Part shown: positions 17,809 through 25,851 of the stretch, in pieces | Layout of the letters: every line of letters starts with the position of its first letter | How positions within the stretch are numbered: the stretch's first letter is position 1 | Assembly (NCBI GenBank): GCA_034002405.1 | Contig: JAVFAS010000026.1 | Location: 1-43,083, forward strand | Source: SZUA-365 sp034002405 | Lineage (GTDB): Bacteria > Bacteroidota > Ignavibacteria > SZUA-365 | DNA length: 43,083 nucleotides | Direction: 5' to 3' | The notes under the pieces: model-generated | Seen by the model: the letters and a program-made list of their open reading frames with translations, nothing else | The model's database searches: none | Told to the model about the DNA's origin: nothing | Translations under genes and position numbers: made by a program

Positions 17809-18510
17809 ATGGAGTTTCTCCAGCAGCTGCTTGACTCGACCGATGTCCCGGTGCTGACCGCGCTGATCCTCGGACTGATGACCGCGATCAGTCCCTGTCC
17901 GCTCGCCACCAATATCACCGCCATCGGCTATATCAGCCGTGAGCTGGAGAACCGGCGCGCGGTCTTCATCAACGGGATGCTGTACACGCTCGGCCGCGTG
18001 ATCTCCTACACCGCGCTTGGTGTGGCGATCTTTCTCGGCGCGGAGACCTTCGATGTGTCCCGCCTCTTTCAGGGATGGGGCGAAAAGCTGCTCGGTCCGC
18101 TGCTCGTTCTCATCGGTGTGTTCATGCTGGATTTCATTCCACTCCGGTTCGGCATCCTCGACCGCCTCACATCCTCGGCGGGGGAGAAGAGCGGCCGCGG
18201 TGCGTGGGGCGCGCTGCTGCTGGGGATGATTTTCGCCCTGGCGTTCTGCCCCTACAGCGGCGTGCTGTATTTCGTCATGCTCATCCCCATGAGTGTGGCC
18301 AGCGCCGACGGTCTGTATCTGCCCGCGGTCTTCGCCGTGGCAACCGGACTTCCGGTGATCATCGCGGCCTGGCTGATCGCCTTCACCGTGAGCGGGGTCG
18401 GGACATTCTACAAACGCCTGCGATCCTTCGAACGATGGTTCCGCCGTGTGGTCGGCGTGCTGTTCATTCTCACGGGAATCTATCTCATCATGGTACTCTA
18501 TTTCTCCTGA
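17809..18510 (+). CDS. arsG: ArsG-family aromatic aminobenzylarsenical efflux permease
   Basis: A 233-residue CcdA/DsbD-like membrane protein with about six helices. ALILGLMTAISPCPLATNITAIGY in the first helix and LLLGMIFALAFCPYSGVLYFVMLIP in the fourth carry the paired PCP and CP motifs of this fold. It fits the ArsG family, which exports trivalent aromatic arsenicals after nitro-group reduction. A redox role in passing electrons through the membrane to the exported ArsF is also possible, since CcdA relatives do this and both Cys-Pro motifs are kept. It starts one base after the arsF stop. Confidence 0.82.
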   Translation: MEFLQQLLDSTDVPVLTALILGLMTAISPCPLATNITAIGYISRELENRRAVFINGMLYTLGRVISYTALGVAIFLGAETFDVSRLFQGWGEKLLGPLLVLIGVFMLDFIPLRFGILDRLTSSAGEKSGRGAWGALLLGMIFALAFCPYSGVLYFVMLIPMSVASADGLYLPAVFAVATGLPVIIAAWLIAFTVSGVGTFYKRLRSFERWFRRVVGVLFILTGIYLIMVLYFS

Positions 18511-18564
18511 TCGCGACGCAACGATACGGAAGGCACTCCTGTCCCGTTGCCCGCACACACACTC

Positions 18565-19863
18565 ATGGAAGTCAAAAAAGAACTGAAAATATTCGCATGG
18601 ATCGCAGGCTTCTTTCTGTTCGCCTGGTTCATGCCCGTCGGAACACCGCGTTTCGACAATGCCCTGCTCGAGGCCTTCGAACTTGCCCGCTGGTATGCCC
18701 ACGAACACGTGCTGCTCTGCCTGATCCCGGCCTTTTTCATCGCGGGGGTGATCTCGGTGTTCGTCAGTCAGGCCGCGGTCGTCAAATATTTCGGCGCGAA
18801 TGCGGTGAAATGGAAATCCTATCTCATCGCGTCCGTCTCCGGCACGGTGCTCGCGGTCTGCTCCTGCACGGTCCTTCCGCTGTTCTCGAGCATTCACAAG
18901 CGTGGCGCCGGATTGGGACCCGCGATCGCGTTCCTGTATTCCGGTCCCGCGATCAACATCCTCGCCATCATTCTCACCGCGCGCATCCTCGGGTTCGAAC
19001 TTGGCATCGCCCGCGTGATCGGAGCGGTACTGTTCTCGATCGTCATCGGACTGCTGATGGCGCTGATATTCAGGAAGGAGGAGCGTGAGAAAGAGGCGGC
19101 GGCGCAGAGAAATGTGTCCGCCGTCGACGACGGCCGGCCGCTCTGGCAGACCTCCGTGCATTTCTTCGCGCTGGTCGGGGTGCTGGTGTTCGCGAACTGG
19201 GGGCAGCCGGGCGCTGATACAGGAATATTCTCTCTGATATTCCAATACAAATGGCTGCTGACCGGACTCTTCGCCCTGGTCGTCGCGTTCTCGCTCGTCA
19301 AGATGCTGGGGATGCATCCGCTGCATGTCGGGCTCGCCACCGGTACCGTCATGGTCCTCGCGGTTGTCGTTCCGGACAACCCGCTGATCGCATTCGTGGC
19401 GGGCACGGCCGCGTTGGCCATCCTCACGATGGCGTATCCCGGCGAGCCGCGCGAGTGGTTCATCTCGACCTGGGATTTCACGAAACAGATCATGCCGTTG
19501 CTCGGCGCGGGCGTGCTGGTGGCGGGACTGCTACTGGGCAATGCCGGTGGGGAGGGACTGATCCCGAACACCTGGGTCTCCTCGCTCGTCGGGGGCAACT
19601 CCCTCGGCGCGAATCTTTTTGCCTCGGTCTTCGGCGCCTTCATGTATTTCGCCACGCTCACCGAGGTCCCCATCGTACAAGGGCTGCTGGCATCGGGAAT
19701 GGGCAAGGGTCCCGCCCTCGCCCTGCTGCTCGCGGGACCCGCGCTCTCGCTGCCGAACATGCTGGTTATCCGCAGCGTCATGGGGACGAGGAAGACAGCG
19801 GTGTTTGTCGCACTGGTCGTGATCATGGCGACGATCACCGGAATGATCTACGGCGCGATGTAG
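18565..19863 (+). CDS. arsP: ArsP-type permease (DUF318) for organoarsenicals
   Basis: A 432-residue membrane permease with about ten helices in two repeats of the DUF318/ArsP_1 family. The first repeat has CSCTVLPLFSSIHKRGAGLGPAIAFLYSGPAIN and the second has TEVPIVQGLLASGMGKGPALALLLAGPALSLPN. ArsP family members export trivalent organoarsenicals such as methylarsenite and reduced roxarsone. The ATG at 18565 (MEVKKELKIF) is preferred to a TTG 18 bases upstream. No ribosome site is obvious; GGAAGG lies about 30 bases away. Last gene of the rightward arsenic run. With arsM in the facing operon it forms a methylate-and-export pair. Confidence 0.85.
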   Translation: MEVKKELKIFAWIAGFFLFAWFMPVGTPRFDNALLEAFELARWYAHEHVLLCLIPAFFIAGVISVFVSQAAVVKYFGANAVKWKSYLIASVSGTVLAVCSCTVLPLFSSIHKRGAGLGPAIAFLYSGPAINILAIILTARILGFELGIARVIGAVLFSIVIGLLMALIFRKEEREKEAAAQRNVSAVDDGRPLWQTSVHFFALVGVLVFANWGQPGADTGIFSLIFQYKWLLTGLFALVVAFSLVKMLGMHPLHVGLATGTVMVLAVVVPDNPLIAFVAGTAALAILTMAYPGEPREWFISTWDFTKQIMPLLGAGVLVAGLLLGNAGGEGLIPNTWVSSLVGGNSLGANLFASVFGAFMYFATLTEVPIVQGLLASGMGKGPALALLLAGPALSLPNMLVIRSVMGTRKTAVFVALVVIMATITGMIYGAM

Positions 19864-19953
19864 GGAAGCAGGGGCGATCCGGCCAGGATGGTCCCGAGGA
19901 GAAGACGGAACGACGCCTGCGCGGGGGACGGGAACAGGGGCGTTTCCCGGGAC

Positions 19954-20751
19954 TCAGTTCCCGGCGACTTCCCCGTACAGAAAGATCACACTCTCTTCCT
20001 CCCCGATTTTCAGACCCACGGATCCGTTATACTGCCCCACGTGTTCGGGCGTGACACCAATGGTCAGCGTCCCGCTCTGTCCGGGCGCGAGGCGCAGGCG
20101 CTCGGGATTCACCGTGCCACCGGCGAGCGGAAGCGTCTTCTTGCCCGCGGCGACGTGGTCGGTCGGATATGCGGTGAGACTGATACCGGAGACGACGACG
20201 GTGACCTCGTGCTGGGACACATTACGGATGACCGATTGCACGAATCGCGGCACCCCGACCTTCGCGTCGGTGACGGAGATGTATGACGGCTGGATGTCAA
20301 TGTCGCACAGCACGTCGGCGGCGATGCGGAGAATCGTGTGCGGCCGTTCCTCCCCCTTGAGATAGACGCTCACCGTCTTGCTGACCGTGCCGCGGGAACC
20401 GCGCGGCGGAGTGAATTTCGCATGGACGCGCGTCTCCCCACCGGGGGGCACCCGGCGGTCGTCAAGCACCACCGATGTGCAACCGCAGCTCGAACGTACC
20501 GACGCAATTTCCACCGTATCCGTGCAGGTGTTCCGGAAGACGAAGCTGTGCTCGACCGTGGCGCTCTGCTTGATTTCCCCGAAGTGAAATTCGACCGGTT
20601 CGGTCAGTTCGAAACAGGACGCCGTCGCTGCCTCCTGTGCCGTCGCTGTATGTGGCCAAACGGGAAAGAGGAGGATGACGGCGAGAATGGATCGGACGGG
20701 AATGAAGGGAAAAAAGGAAAAAATGGAAATACTGTTTGTGCGGGGATGCAT
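19954..20751 (-). CDS. DUF1573 exported protein 1
   Basis: A 265-residue secreted protein with a signal peptide (about residues 19-38, cleaved after TATA) and an N-terminal DUF1573 immunoglobulin-like domain. The motif HSFVFRNTCTDTVEIASVRSSCGCTS gives Cys89 and Cys91 in the family's typical SCGCT, then PPRGSRGTVSKTVSVYL. A second Ig-like segment follows. Function of the family is unknown; it is abundant in Bacteroidota/Chlorobiota envelopes. It begins one base after the stop of a thioredoxin-like lipoprotein, with AGGAG upstream, so the two are coupled and may work together. Confidence 0.82.
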   Translation of the reverse strand: MHPRTNSISIFSFFPFIPVRSILAVILLFPVWPHTATAQEAATASCFELTEPVEFHFGEIKQSATVEHSFVFRNTCTDTVEIASVRSSCGCTSVVLDDRRVPPGGETRVHAKFTPPRGSRGTVSKTVSVYLKGEERPHTILRIAADVLCDIDIQPSYISVTDAKVGVPRFVQSVIRNVSQHEVTVVVSGISLTAYPTDHVAAGKKTLPLAGGTVNPERLRLAPGQSGTLTIGVTPEHVGQYNGSVGLKIGEEESVIFLYGEVAGN

Positions 20752-20752
20752 G

Positions 20753-21211
20753 TCAGTCTCCTGAATGTGTTTCCGGGAAGCGTGCCGCGAGGACGGTCAG
20801 CAGCGTGTCGCGCTCCCACGTGCCCCGGTGTCGCTGGACTTCGCGGTTTCCATCGAACACAATCTGCGCGGGAATGAGGGGCACCTTCCATTGTTCGAAC
20901 AGTTCGGGATCTTCTTCCCAGAACACAATGCCGATCCGCAGATCCGGCCGCGTGGCACCGACGTCCTCGAGTATGTCACGCATCTCCATGCAGGGGATGC
21001 AGCGCTTGCCGCCGAATTCGATGAGCGCGGGCCCACCGGCAGCGAGAAACTCCTCGATGTTGTTGGCGCCGAGCGTGACAATCCGTGTGCTGTCTGCTTT
21101 TGTTCCCGCCGCTTCGCCGCCGTGGGCGTCGTCCGCGTTCCCGCATCCCGTGAGCGTCAGCAGCAACACCGCGGCGAATGGAGGGAGGATCAGGTGGATT
21201 CTGGCAATCAT
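20753..21211 (-). CDS. Thioredoxin-family lipoprotein
   Basis: A 152-residue protein with a lipoprotein signal (hydrophobic 9-20, lipobox LTGC, Cys23) and a thioredoxin fold with the redox pair Cys71-Ile-Pro-Cys74 in ALIEFGGKRCIPCMEMRDIL. VFWEEDPELFEQWKVPLIPAQIVFDGNREVQRHRG contains the cis-Pro segment. The Pro in the CIPC pair, small size and anchoring suggest a membrane-attached thiol-disulfide protein on the outer face of the inner membrane or in the outer membrane. It sits downstream of arsM in the same direction and could support periplasmic thiol chemistry in arsenic handling, though that link is only positional. Confidence 0.82.
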   Translation of the reverse strand: MIARIHLILPPFAAVLLLTLTGCGNADDAHGGEAAGTKADSTRIVTLGANNIEEFLAAGGPALIEFGGKRCIPCMEMRDILEDVGATRPDLRIGIVFWEEDPELFEQWKVPLIPAQIVFDGNREVQRHRGTWERDTLLTVLAARFPETHSGD

Positions 21212-21281
21212 CCATTCAACCTATGAAAAATCGTGCTGCCGCGACAGTCAATGTGCCGTGCCCACTCGTCATGAAGGGGGA

Positions 21282-21314
21282 GAAGCGAACGACCCGTGTG
21301 CGGTCGTTCGCTTC
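21282..21314. terminator. Perfect 13-bp hairpin downstream of arsM
   Basis: GAAGCGAACGACC and GGTCGTTCGCTTC form a perfect 13-bp stem with loop CGTGTGC, located just after the arsM stop. No T-run follows on the minus strand, so termination may be partial, allowing some read-through into the thioredoxin lipoprotein gene. Confidence 0.55.
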
Positions 21315-21332
21315 CCGTCCTCGCGCGCGTGT

Positions 21333-22142
21333 CTACGGCTTGACGGCGCGCACGGTCACGCTGACCAGGCGCGCGTCGCCCATCGTGCGCTGGTCGGCGG
21401 GCAGATGGGCGAGTTCGGACGCGAGCACCGAATCGGGGATATGAATATCCTTTTCTTTCGGAATCGCGACATCGGTGAAGCCGGCGGCACGGATGTGGCC
21501 GAGATACTCCTCGCGCTTCTCGGCACCGGAGACGCAGCCGGCGTACATCGTGGCGACCGATCGCAAATGCGCGGGCATGTCACCGTCGACGATGATGTCC
21601 GACACCGTGAAGCTGCCACCGGGCTTGAGCACGCGGAATATCTCCGCGAACGCCGCGGCCTTGTCGGGCACGAGGTTGAGCACGCAGTTGGAGATGACCA
21701 CATCGACGGCATTCGTGTCGACGGGCATGGATTCGATGTCGCCGAGGCGGAAATCCACATGGGCGATGCCGAGTTTGGCCTTGTTCTCATTGGCCTTGGC
21801 GATCATCGCCTCGGTCATGTCCACGCCGATCACGTGTCCGGTCTCGCCGACCTCGCGTGCGGCGATGAAGACATCGTTGCCCGCGCCGCTGCCGAGGTCG
21901 AGCACGGTCATCCCCGGACGGATGCCCGCATGATCGGTCGGGATACCACAGCCGAGTCCGAGATCCGCCTCGGGCGCGTACCCTTCGCGACCCGTGTAGT
22001 CGTCGGACATGATGGTGTAGGTACCCTCACCGCAACATGAAGTCGCGCCGCAGCACGAGGATGCGTTCTGGTCCATCGGCTGATCCGCGATGATGGTGTA
22101 TTTTTCCTTGACGATTTGTTTGAGGTGTTCGGGAGTGTTCAT
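21333..22142 (-). CDS. arsM: Arsenite S-adenosylmethionine methyltransferase
   Basis: ArsM methylates As(III) to mono-, di- and trimethyl forms. The 269-residue protein has a class I SAM-binding site VLDLGSGAGNDVF (residues 80-92) and IGVDMTEAMI. Its catalytic cysteines are visible as Cys65 (LGLGCGIPT), Cys153 (SNCVLNLVPDK) and Cys203 (MYAGCVSGA); the last two are 50 residues apart as in characterised ArsM enzymes. The N terminus adds a CC..CC cluster (Cys30, 31, 36, 37) that could help bind As(III). It is transcribed in the same direction as arsR2-acr3-arsC upstream, separated by a short repeat. ArsP encoded opposite could export its methylarsenite product. Confidence 0.95.
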   Translation of the reverse strand: MNTPEHLKQIVKEKYTIIADQPMDQNASSCCGATSCCGEGTYTIMSDDYTGREGYAPEADLGLGCGIPTDHAGIRPGMTVLDLGSGAGNDVFIAAREVGETGHVIGVDMTEAMIAKANENKAKLGIAHVDFRLGDIESMPVDTNAVDVVISNCVLNLVPDKAAAFAEIFRVLKPGGSFTVSDIIVDGDMPAHLRSVATMYAGCVSGAEKREEYLGHIRAAGFTDVAIPKEKDIHIPDSVLASELAHLPADQRTMGDARLVSVTVRAVKP

Positions 22143-22195
22143 CGGGGCAGCTTTCGTTTAGGATGGGGAAATGATGGTGATCCATTGTGAGATGA

Positions 22196-22211
22196 CAAAA
22201 TGACAAGATGA
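22196..22211. repeat. Two copies of the CAAAATGA/CAAGATGA repeat
   Basis: The 8-bp words of the array at 1025-1088 reappear here, 21 kb away, flanked by further degenerate GATGA words, in the gap between arsC and arsM. Confidence 0.75.
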
Positions 22212-22231
22212 CTGATGACACAGCGCTGCGC

Positions 22232-22894
22232 TTACGCGCCTGCTTCCTGCCTCCTTCCGCCTGAGGCGGACTCCTGTAGCATATACAGCATTTCCGCGGC
22301 GATCCGAAGGCTGCGACCGAGATACACGCGTGCCGCGTCGGGTGTGCCGTCGGAAGCCTTGGGGTCGTCGTAGGGCAGGGAGAATCGCGCGGCGGCGCCG
22401 GGGACGATGGGACAGGCTTCGTCGGCGTCGCTGCAGGTCAACACCGCGGCGAAACCGGACGACGGGTTTTCCGGATCATCGAAGGTTTTCGAGCGGACCC
22501 GCAGGACCTCCGTGCCGGACGTGAAACGGACTTCGTGGATCGGATTATCCGATGCCTCCTCCGATGTAATGTCAAAGCCGCACGTGCGCAAGGCGTTCAC
22601 CGCATTGGGATGAAACGCCGTCGCCTCGGTGCCGCCCGAGTAGCAGCGGACATGATCGAGACCGTGCTTCCAGGCGAAGGCCTGGGCCCAGAGCTGACTC
22701 AGATGGCTGCGACGTGAGTTGTGCGTGCAAATGAAAATCAGCGGCGCCAGTTCGCCCGCGGCGGCACGTGCGGAGATCCACGTCGCGATTTCGCGCAGGC
22801 GCGCCCGTCGGGATTCAGGAATCTCCACCGCATCGGCGACGAGACGCTGCACCGTTCCCTCGATCTCCCGCAGCAACAATCGGGTTTCCTCCAT
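22232..22894 (-). CDS. arsC: Thioredoxin-coupled arsenate reductase (LMW-PTP fold)
   Basis: A 220-residue low-molecular-weight phosphatase-like arsenate reductase that converts As(V) to As(III). The nucleophile loop is Cys56-Thr-His-Asn-Ser-Arg-Arg62 (CX5R). The second and third redox cysteines are Cys154 and Cys161 in LTCSDADEACPIVP, nearly the same as the CSDADNNCP segment of Staphylococcus aureus ArsC, implying a three-cysteine relay reset by thioredoxin. It is about 80 residues longer than that enzyme, with an extra helical N-terminal part of 50 residues. The last residues (SGGRRQEAGA) are encoded by a purine-rich, repeat-like end. GGGAGG before the ATG and abutment to acr3 show coupling. 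Confidence 0.88.
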   Translation of the reverse strand: MEETRLLLREIEGTVQRLVADAVEIPESRRARLREIATWISARAAAGELAPLIFICTHNSRRSHLSQLWAQAFAWKHGLDHVRCYSGGTEATAFHPNAVNALRTCGFDITSEEASDNPIHEVRFTSGTEVLRVRSKTFDDPENPSSGFAAVLTCSDADEACPIVPGAAARFSLPYDDPKASDGTPDAARVYLGRSLRIAAEMLYMLQESASGGRRQEAGA

Positions 22895-23974
22895 TCATGC
22901 CTCCCGGGAGATGGGTTCGTCGTGTGTGGAAAAATATTTCGCGCGGTAGCGCAAGGCCACGCTGACGAGTGCGATGAGCACGGGAACTTCGACCAGCGGA
23001 CCGATGACCGCGGCAAATGCCACCCCCGAATTGATGCCGAAGACGGCGACGGCCACCGCGATGGCGAGCTCGAAATTGTTGCTGGCGGCGGTGAAGGAGA
23101 GCGTCGCGGTTTTCGGATAATCCGCTCCCATTTTATGTCCCATCCAGAACGAGACGAGGAACATGATCACGAAGTAGATGACCAGGGGAAGTGCGATGCG
23201 CAGGACGTCCACCGGCAGGTCGACGATCATCTCCCCCTTGAGCGAGAACATCACGAAGATGGTGAACAGCAGCGCGACGAACGTGATCGGAGAAATGCGG
23301 GGAATGAATTTTTCGTGGTACCACGGCTTGCCTTTCGCGCGCACCAGCAGCAGGCGCGTTACCATGCCGGCGAGAAAGGGAATGCCGAGATAGATGAACA
23401 CCGACTCGGCGATTTCGCCCATGGAGATGTCGACCACTGAACCCTCGAGTCCCATCCATTCGGGCAGCACGGTGATGAACACCCAGGCGTAGACGCTGTA
23501 AAACAGCACCTGGAAGATCGAGTTGAAGGCCACCAGTCCCGCCGCGTATTCACTGTCGCCGCAGGCCAGTTCATTCCACACGATGACCATGGCGATGCAG
23601 CGCGCGAGTCCGATGAGAATCAGTCCGGTCATGTACTCGGGTTGGTCGGGGAGAAACAGCACCGCGAGCGCAAACATGAGGATCGGCCCGATCACCCAGT
23701 TCTGCACCAGCGATAGTCCCAGCACCCGCACATTGCGGAACACGTCGCCGAGTTCCTCATACCGCACTTTCGCGAGCGGGGGATACATCATCAGGATCAG
23801 TCCGATCGCGATGGGGACATTCGTTGTGCCGGAGTTGAAGCTGTTCCAGAATCCGGCGATGGCGGGGAGAAAATGTCCCAGCAGCACACCCGCGGCCATC
23901 GCGGCGAAAATCCACAGGGTGAGATAGCGGTCGAGGAAGGACAGACGCCGTACAGGTGTGGGGGCGCGCATCAT
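22895..23974 (-). CDS. acr3: ACR3-type arsenite efflux transporter
   Basis: A 359-residue ten-helix membrane permease that pumps As(III) out using the proton gradient. Signatures are SFLDRYLTLWIFAAMAAGVLLG at the N terminus, LILMMYPPLAKVRYEEL, GLARCIAMVIVWNELACGD with the conserved essential Cys in helix 4, and TLSFTAASNNFELAIAVAVAVFG near the end. The ATG at 23974 overlaps the arsR2 stop by 4 bases (ATGA) and is chosen over an ATG 42 bases upstream. Middle gene of arsR2-acr3-arsC, the inorganic arsenic module. Confidence 0.95.
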   Translation of the reverse strand: MMRAPTPVRRLSFLDRYLTLWIFAAMAAGVLLGHFLPAIAGFWNSFNSGTTNVPIAIGLILMMYPPLAKVRYEELGDVFRNVRVLGLSLVQNWVIGPILMFALAVLFLPDQPEYMTGLILIGLARCIAMVIVWNELACGDSEYAAGLVAFNSIFQVLFYSVYAWVFITVLPEWMGLEGSVVDISMGEIAESVFIYLGIPFLAGMVTRLLLVRAKGKPWYHEKFIPRISPITFVALLFTIFVMFSLKGEMIVDLPVDVLRIALPLVIYFVIMFLVSFWMGHKMGADYPKTATLSFTAASNNFELAIAVAVAVFGINSGVAFAAVIGPLVEVPVLIALVSVALRYRAKYFSTHDEPISREA

Positions 23975-24369
23975 TTCGTCTTTCCGTCTTCGCCGCATGA
24001 CTCCGTCTCGCAGCACACCGGCGATGGATCCCGCAGCCGGTCGATGTCCTGCTTGAACTCCAATGTGCCGATCCAGTGACGGCGGAACAATTCCGCCAGT
24101 TCCTGCTTCATCGGCGTGTCATCGGTGAGACGATAGTGCATCCATCGTCCGCTGCGCCGTGCCGCGACCCAGCCGCTGTTCCGGAGAATGGCCAGATGCC
24201 GCGATACCCGCGTCTGCGGCACGCCCAGCACGCGCTCGATATCGCAGACGCACAGTTCGCTGGTCTGCAACAGCAGATTGAGAATGCGCAGGCGGGTGAC
24301 GTCCGACAGCGCCGCGGTCAGCGCGGCCACATCGTACACGTCCACAGGATTATGTGTGTGTATTCGCAT
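23971..24369 (-). CDS. arsR: ArsR-family arsenic-responsive repressor 2
   Basis: A 132-residue winged-helix repressor of the classical type: TRLRILNLLLQTSELCVCDIERVLGVPQTRVSRHLAILRNSGWV includes the As(III)-binding CVCD pair, and the C-terminal tail adds CCETESCGEDG. It differs from arsR1 in both inducer site and operator. The ATG at 24369 (MRIHTHNPVDVYD) lies inside a perfect palindrome and only six bases after a TATATT element, so the mRNA may be leaderless. An in-frame start at 24423 or an internal GTG are alternatives. First gene of the leftward operon arsR2-acr3-arsC, probably including arsM. Confidence 0.88.
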   Translation of the reverse strand: MRIHTHNPVDVYDVAALTAALSDVTRLRILNLLLQTSELCVCDIERVLGVPQTRVSRHLAILRNSGWVAARRSGRWMHYRLTDDTPMKQELAELFRRHWIGTLEFKQDIDRLRDPSPVCCETESCGEDGKTK

Positions 24370-24404
24370 AAGCGAATATATGAATCGCGGGGGTAATCGC
24401 GCAA
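24361..24404 (-). promoter_or_regulatory. arsR2 promoter with operator over the start codon
   Basis: On the minus strand TTG (24404-24402), 21 bases, then TATATT (24380-24375). The perfect palindrome TATTCGC-TTAT-GCGAATA (24361-24377) overlaps both the TATATT element and the ATG. ArsR2 binding here would block its own transcription. The expected start site falls on or next to the ATG. Confidence 0.55.
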
Positions 24405-24495
24405 GCGGTGCGAAAAAAACCATGCGAAAAAAGCTGAAATGTACTATACTACAGAGATAGATCTGTTATTCCGGAACCTTCGCTCGAGGGATGCC

Positions 24496-25764
24496 ATGAG
24501 ATCACCGGGACCATTGTCGTCCGCACGTTTTCGGCGCGCGAGCACATTCATTTCCAATGCACACAGGATTTCTCTGTTTCTGTTCGCGGTCCTGCCGCTG
24601 CTCCTTGTTTCCTGCGATGACGAGGAGACTGCCGGCGGGGGCGAAACGGGTCGCTTCGTGTATTACTGCATCGGTGCGCCGGCGACCACGGTGGAACTGC
24701 GGCGCCAGGATCTCGATGACCAGCAGGATGCGCTGGTCTCCGCGGAGCGAGTCGTGTCGATCTCCACTGTTGCCATCAATGGACGGGTGCTCTATGAAAC
24801 CCTGAGTGGCGTGGATTGGCCGTATCCGCGACGACTGTTCGGACGCTGTGAAGGCGGTCAGATCATTCCGGTGCCCATGCCGGTGTCGCCGGATCCGGCG
24901 GTGGAGTATCTGTACGTCGCGCATGACCAGCTTCCCCGGTCGGGGTTGATGACGATTTCCCACGCCGGCCATCACGCGGCGTTTTTCACCTATGAACGCG
25001 CGGTGGGATCCACGGACACCACGGCCTGGAAGTTCCATCTCTGCGTGTTTGACTGTGGCAGCTGGACCATGGATATGGCGGATGTCGGTGCGCGGATTCA
25101 GGAGTATTTCGCCGGGACACAGCCGGACTTCGACCCCAACGAATTCATCCCGTCGGCGGTGTGGCTCTCGAATGACGGGAGCGTCGCCGCGATGCAGGTC
25201 GAAGCGCGCCAGGTGGAGCAACATCTCGTCACCGCCGCGCGCACGTTGCTGCTCGGGGGCACCTTGCACCAGCTGTCGGTGCTCGCGGAGCACGCGAGGA
25301 TGGATTGGAACGTGACGGCGTTCGATGGCGCGACGGCACAGCTGTATGCACTGTCCGTTAATGCCGCGGTGCGCCATGACTGCCGCGGCGGCGGTGCCGC
25401 TTCCGTTGCGCTCTCCTTGCCGGGCGCGAGCGGCTTCGCCACGGCCAGCGGCGGGACCGGGGAAATCGCCTGGTACGACTCCTCCACGCCCGAGATCTCC
25501 ATTCTGCGGTTGTCCAATGGACAGATGCGGCGGATTCCGCTCGACCGGTCACGGCTCGCGTCGCAATTTCCCGATGCGGCGTGGCTGGTCGGAGAAAGCG
25601 GCTGGTGCGGAATGAGTCCCGACGGAGAATGGATCGCGTTGGTCGCGCAGCATGCGCAGGATGATGGCCTGTATGTGATGCGGCGGGACGGAAGCGACAC
25701 GCGGCGTATTGCTCGCGGGGCATTTGTCACGCCCCCCGTTGTGTCTGATGTCGTTCCGTTGTAA
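24496..25764 (+). CDS. Lipoprotein with TolB-like C-terminal repeat
   Basis: A 422-residue lipoprotein: the hydrophobic segment ISLFLFAVLPLLLVSC ends in a lipobox (Cys39) followed by Asp-Asp. The C-terminal part has WD40/TolB-like signatures (GMSPDGEWIALVAQHAQDDGLYVMRRDGSDTRRIARG), and earlier strands (SISHAGHHAAFFTYER-like, AVWLSNDGSVAAMQVE) fit a beta-propeller. No function can be named. The ATG at 24496 has GAGGG about 6 bases upstream; an in-frame ATG at 24439 would add 19 residues. It diverges from arsR2 but shows no link to arsenic. Confidence 0.7.
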   Translation: MRSPGPLSSARFRRASTFISNAHRISLFLFAVLPLLLVSCDDEETAGGGETGRFVYYCIGAPATTVELRRQDLDDQQDALVSAERVVSISTVAINGRVLYETLSGVDWPYPRRLFGRCEGGQIIPVPMPVSPDPAVEYLYVAHDQLPRSGLMTISHAGHHAAFFTYERAVGSTDTTAWKFHLCVFDCGSWTMDMADVGARIQEYFAGTQPDFDPNEFIPSAVWLSNDGSVAAMQVEARQVEQHLVTAARTLLLGGTLHQLSVLAEHARMDWNVTAFDGATAQLYALSVNAAVRHDCRGGGAASVALSLPGASGFATASGGTGEIAWYDSSTPEISILRLSNGQMRRIPLDRSRLASQFPDAAWLVGESGWCGMSPDGEWIALVAQHAQDDGLYVMRRDGSDTRRIARGAFVTPPVVSDVVPL

Positions 25765-25767
25765 CAT
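25739..25767 (+). promoter_or_regulatory. Candidate promoter of the beta-barrel gene
   Basis: TTG, exactly 20 bases, then TAACAT. The second element overlaps the stop codon of the upstream lipoprotein gene. It matches the TTG-N20-TAnnTT pattern apart from one base and lies about 85 bases before the next start. Confidence 0.35.
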
Positions 25768-25851
25768 AGGCGCCGACACCCCGCCGCGTTCCGCGTGACG
25801 CCTGACCGCACCGCGGCGCCTGACGCACATCACACAGACGAGGAGTTTCCC

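Noticed and set aside
17785..19326. Minus-strand open frame of 513 codons across arsG and arsP
   Set aside because: Charged, repeat-like composition without domains, exactly opposite two well-supported membrane protein genes.
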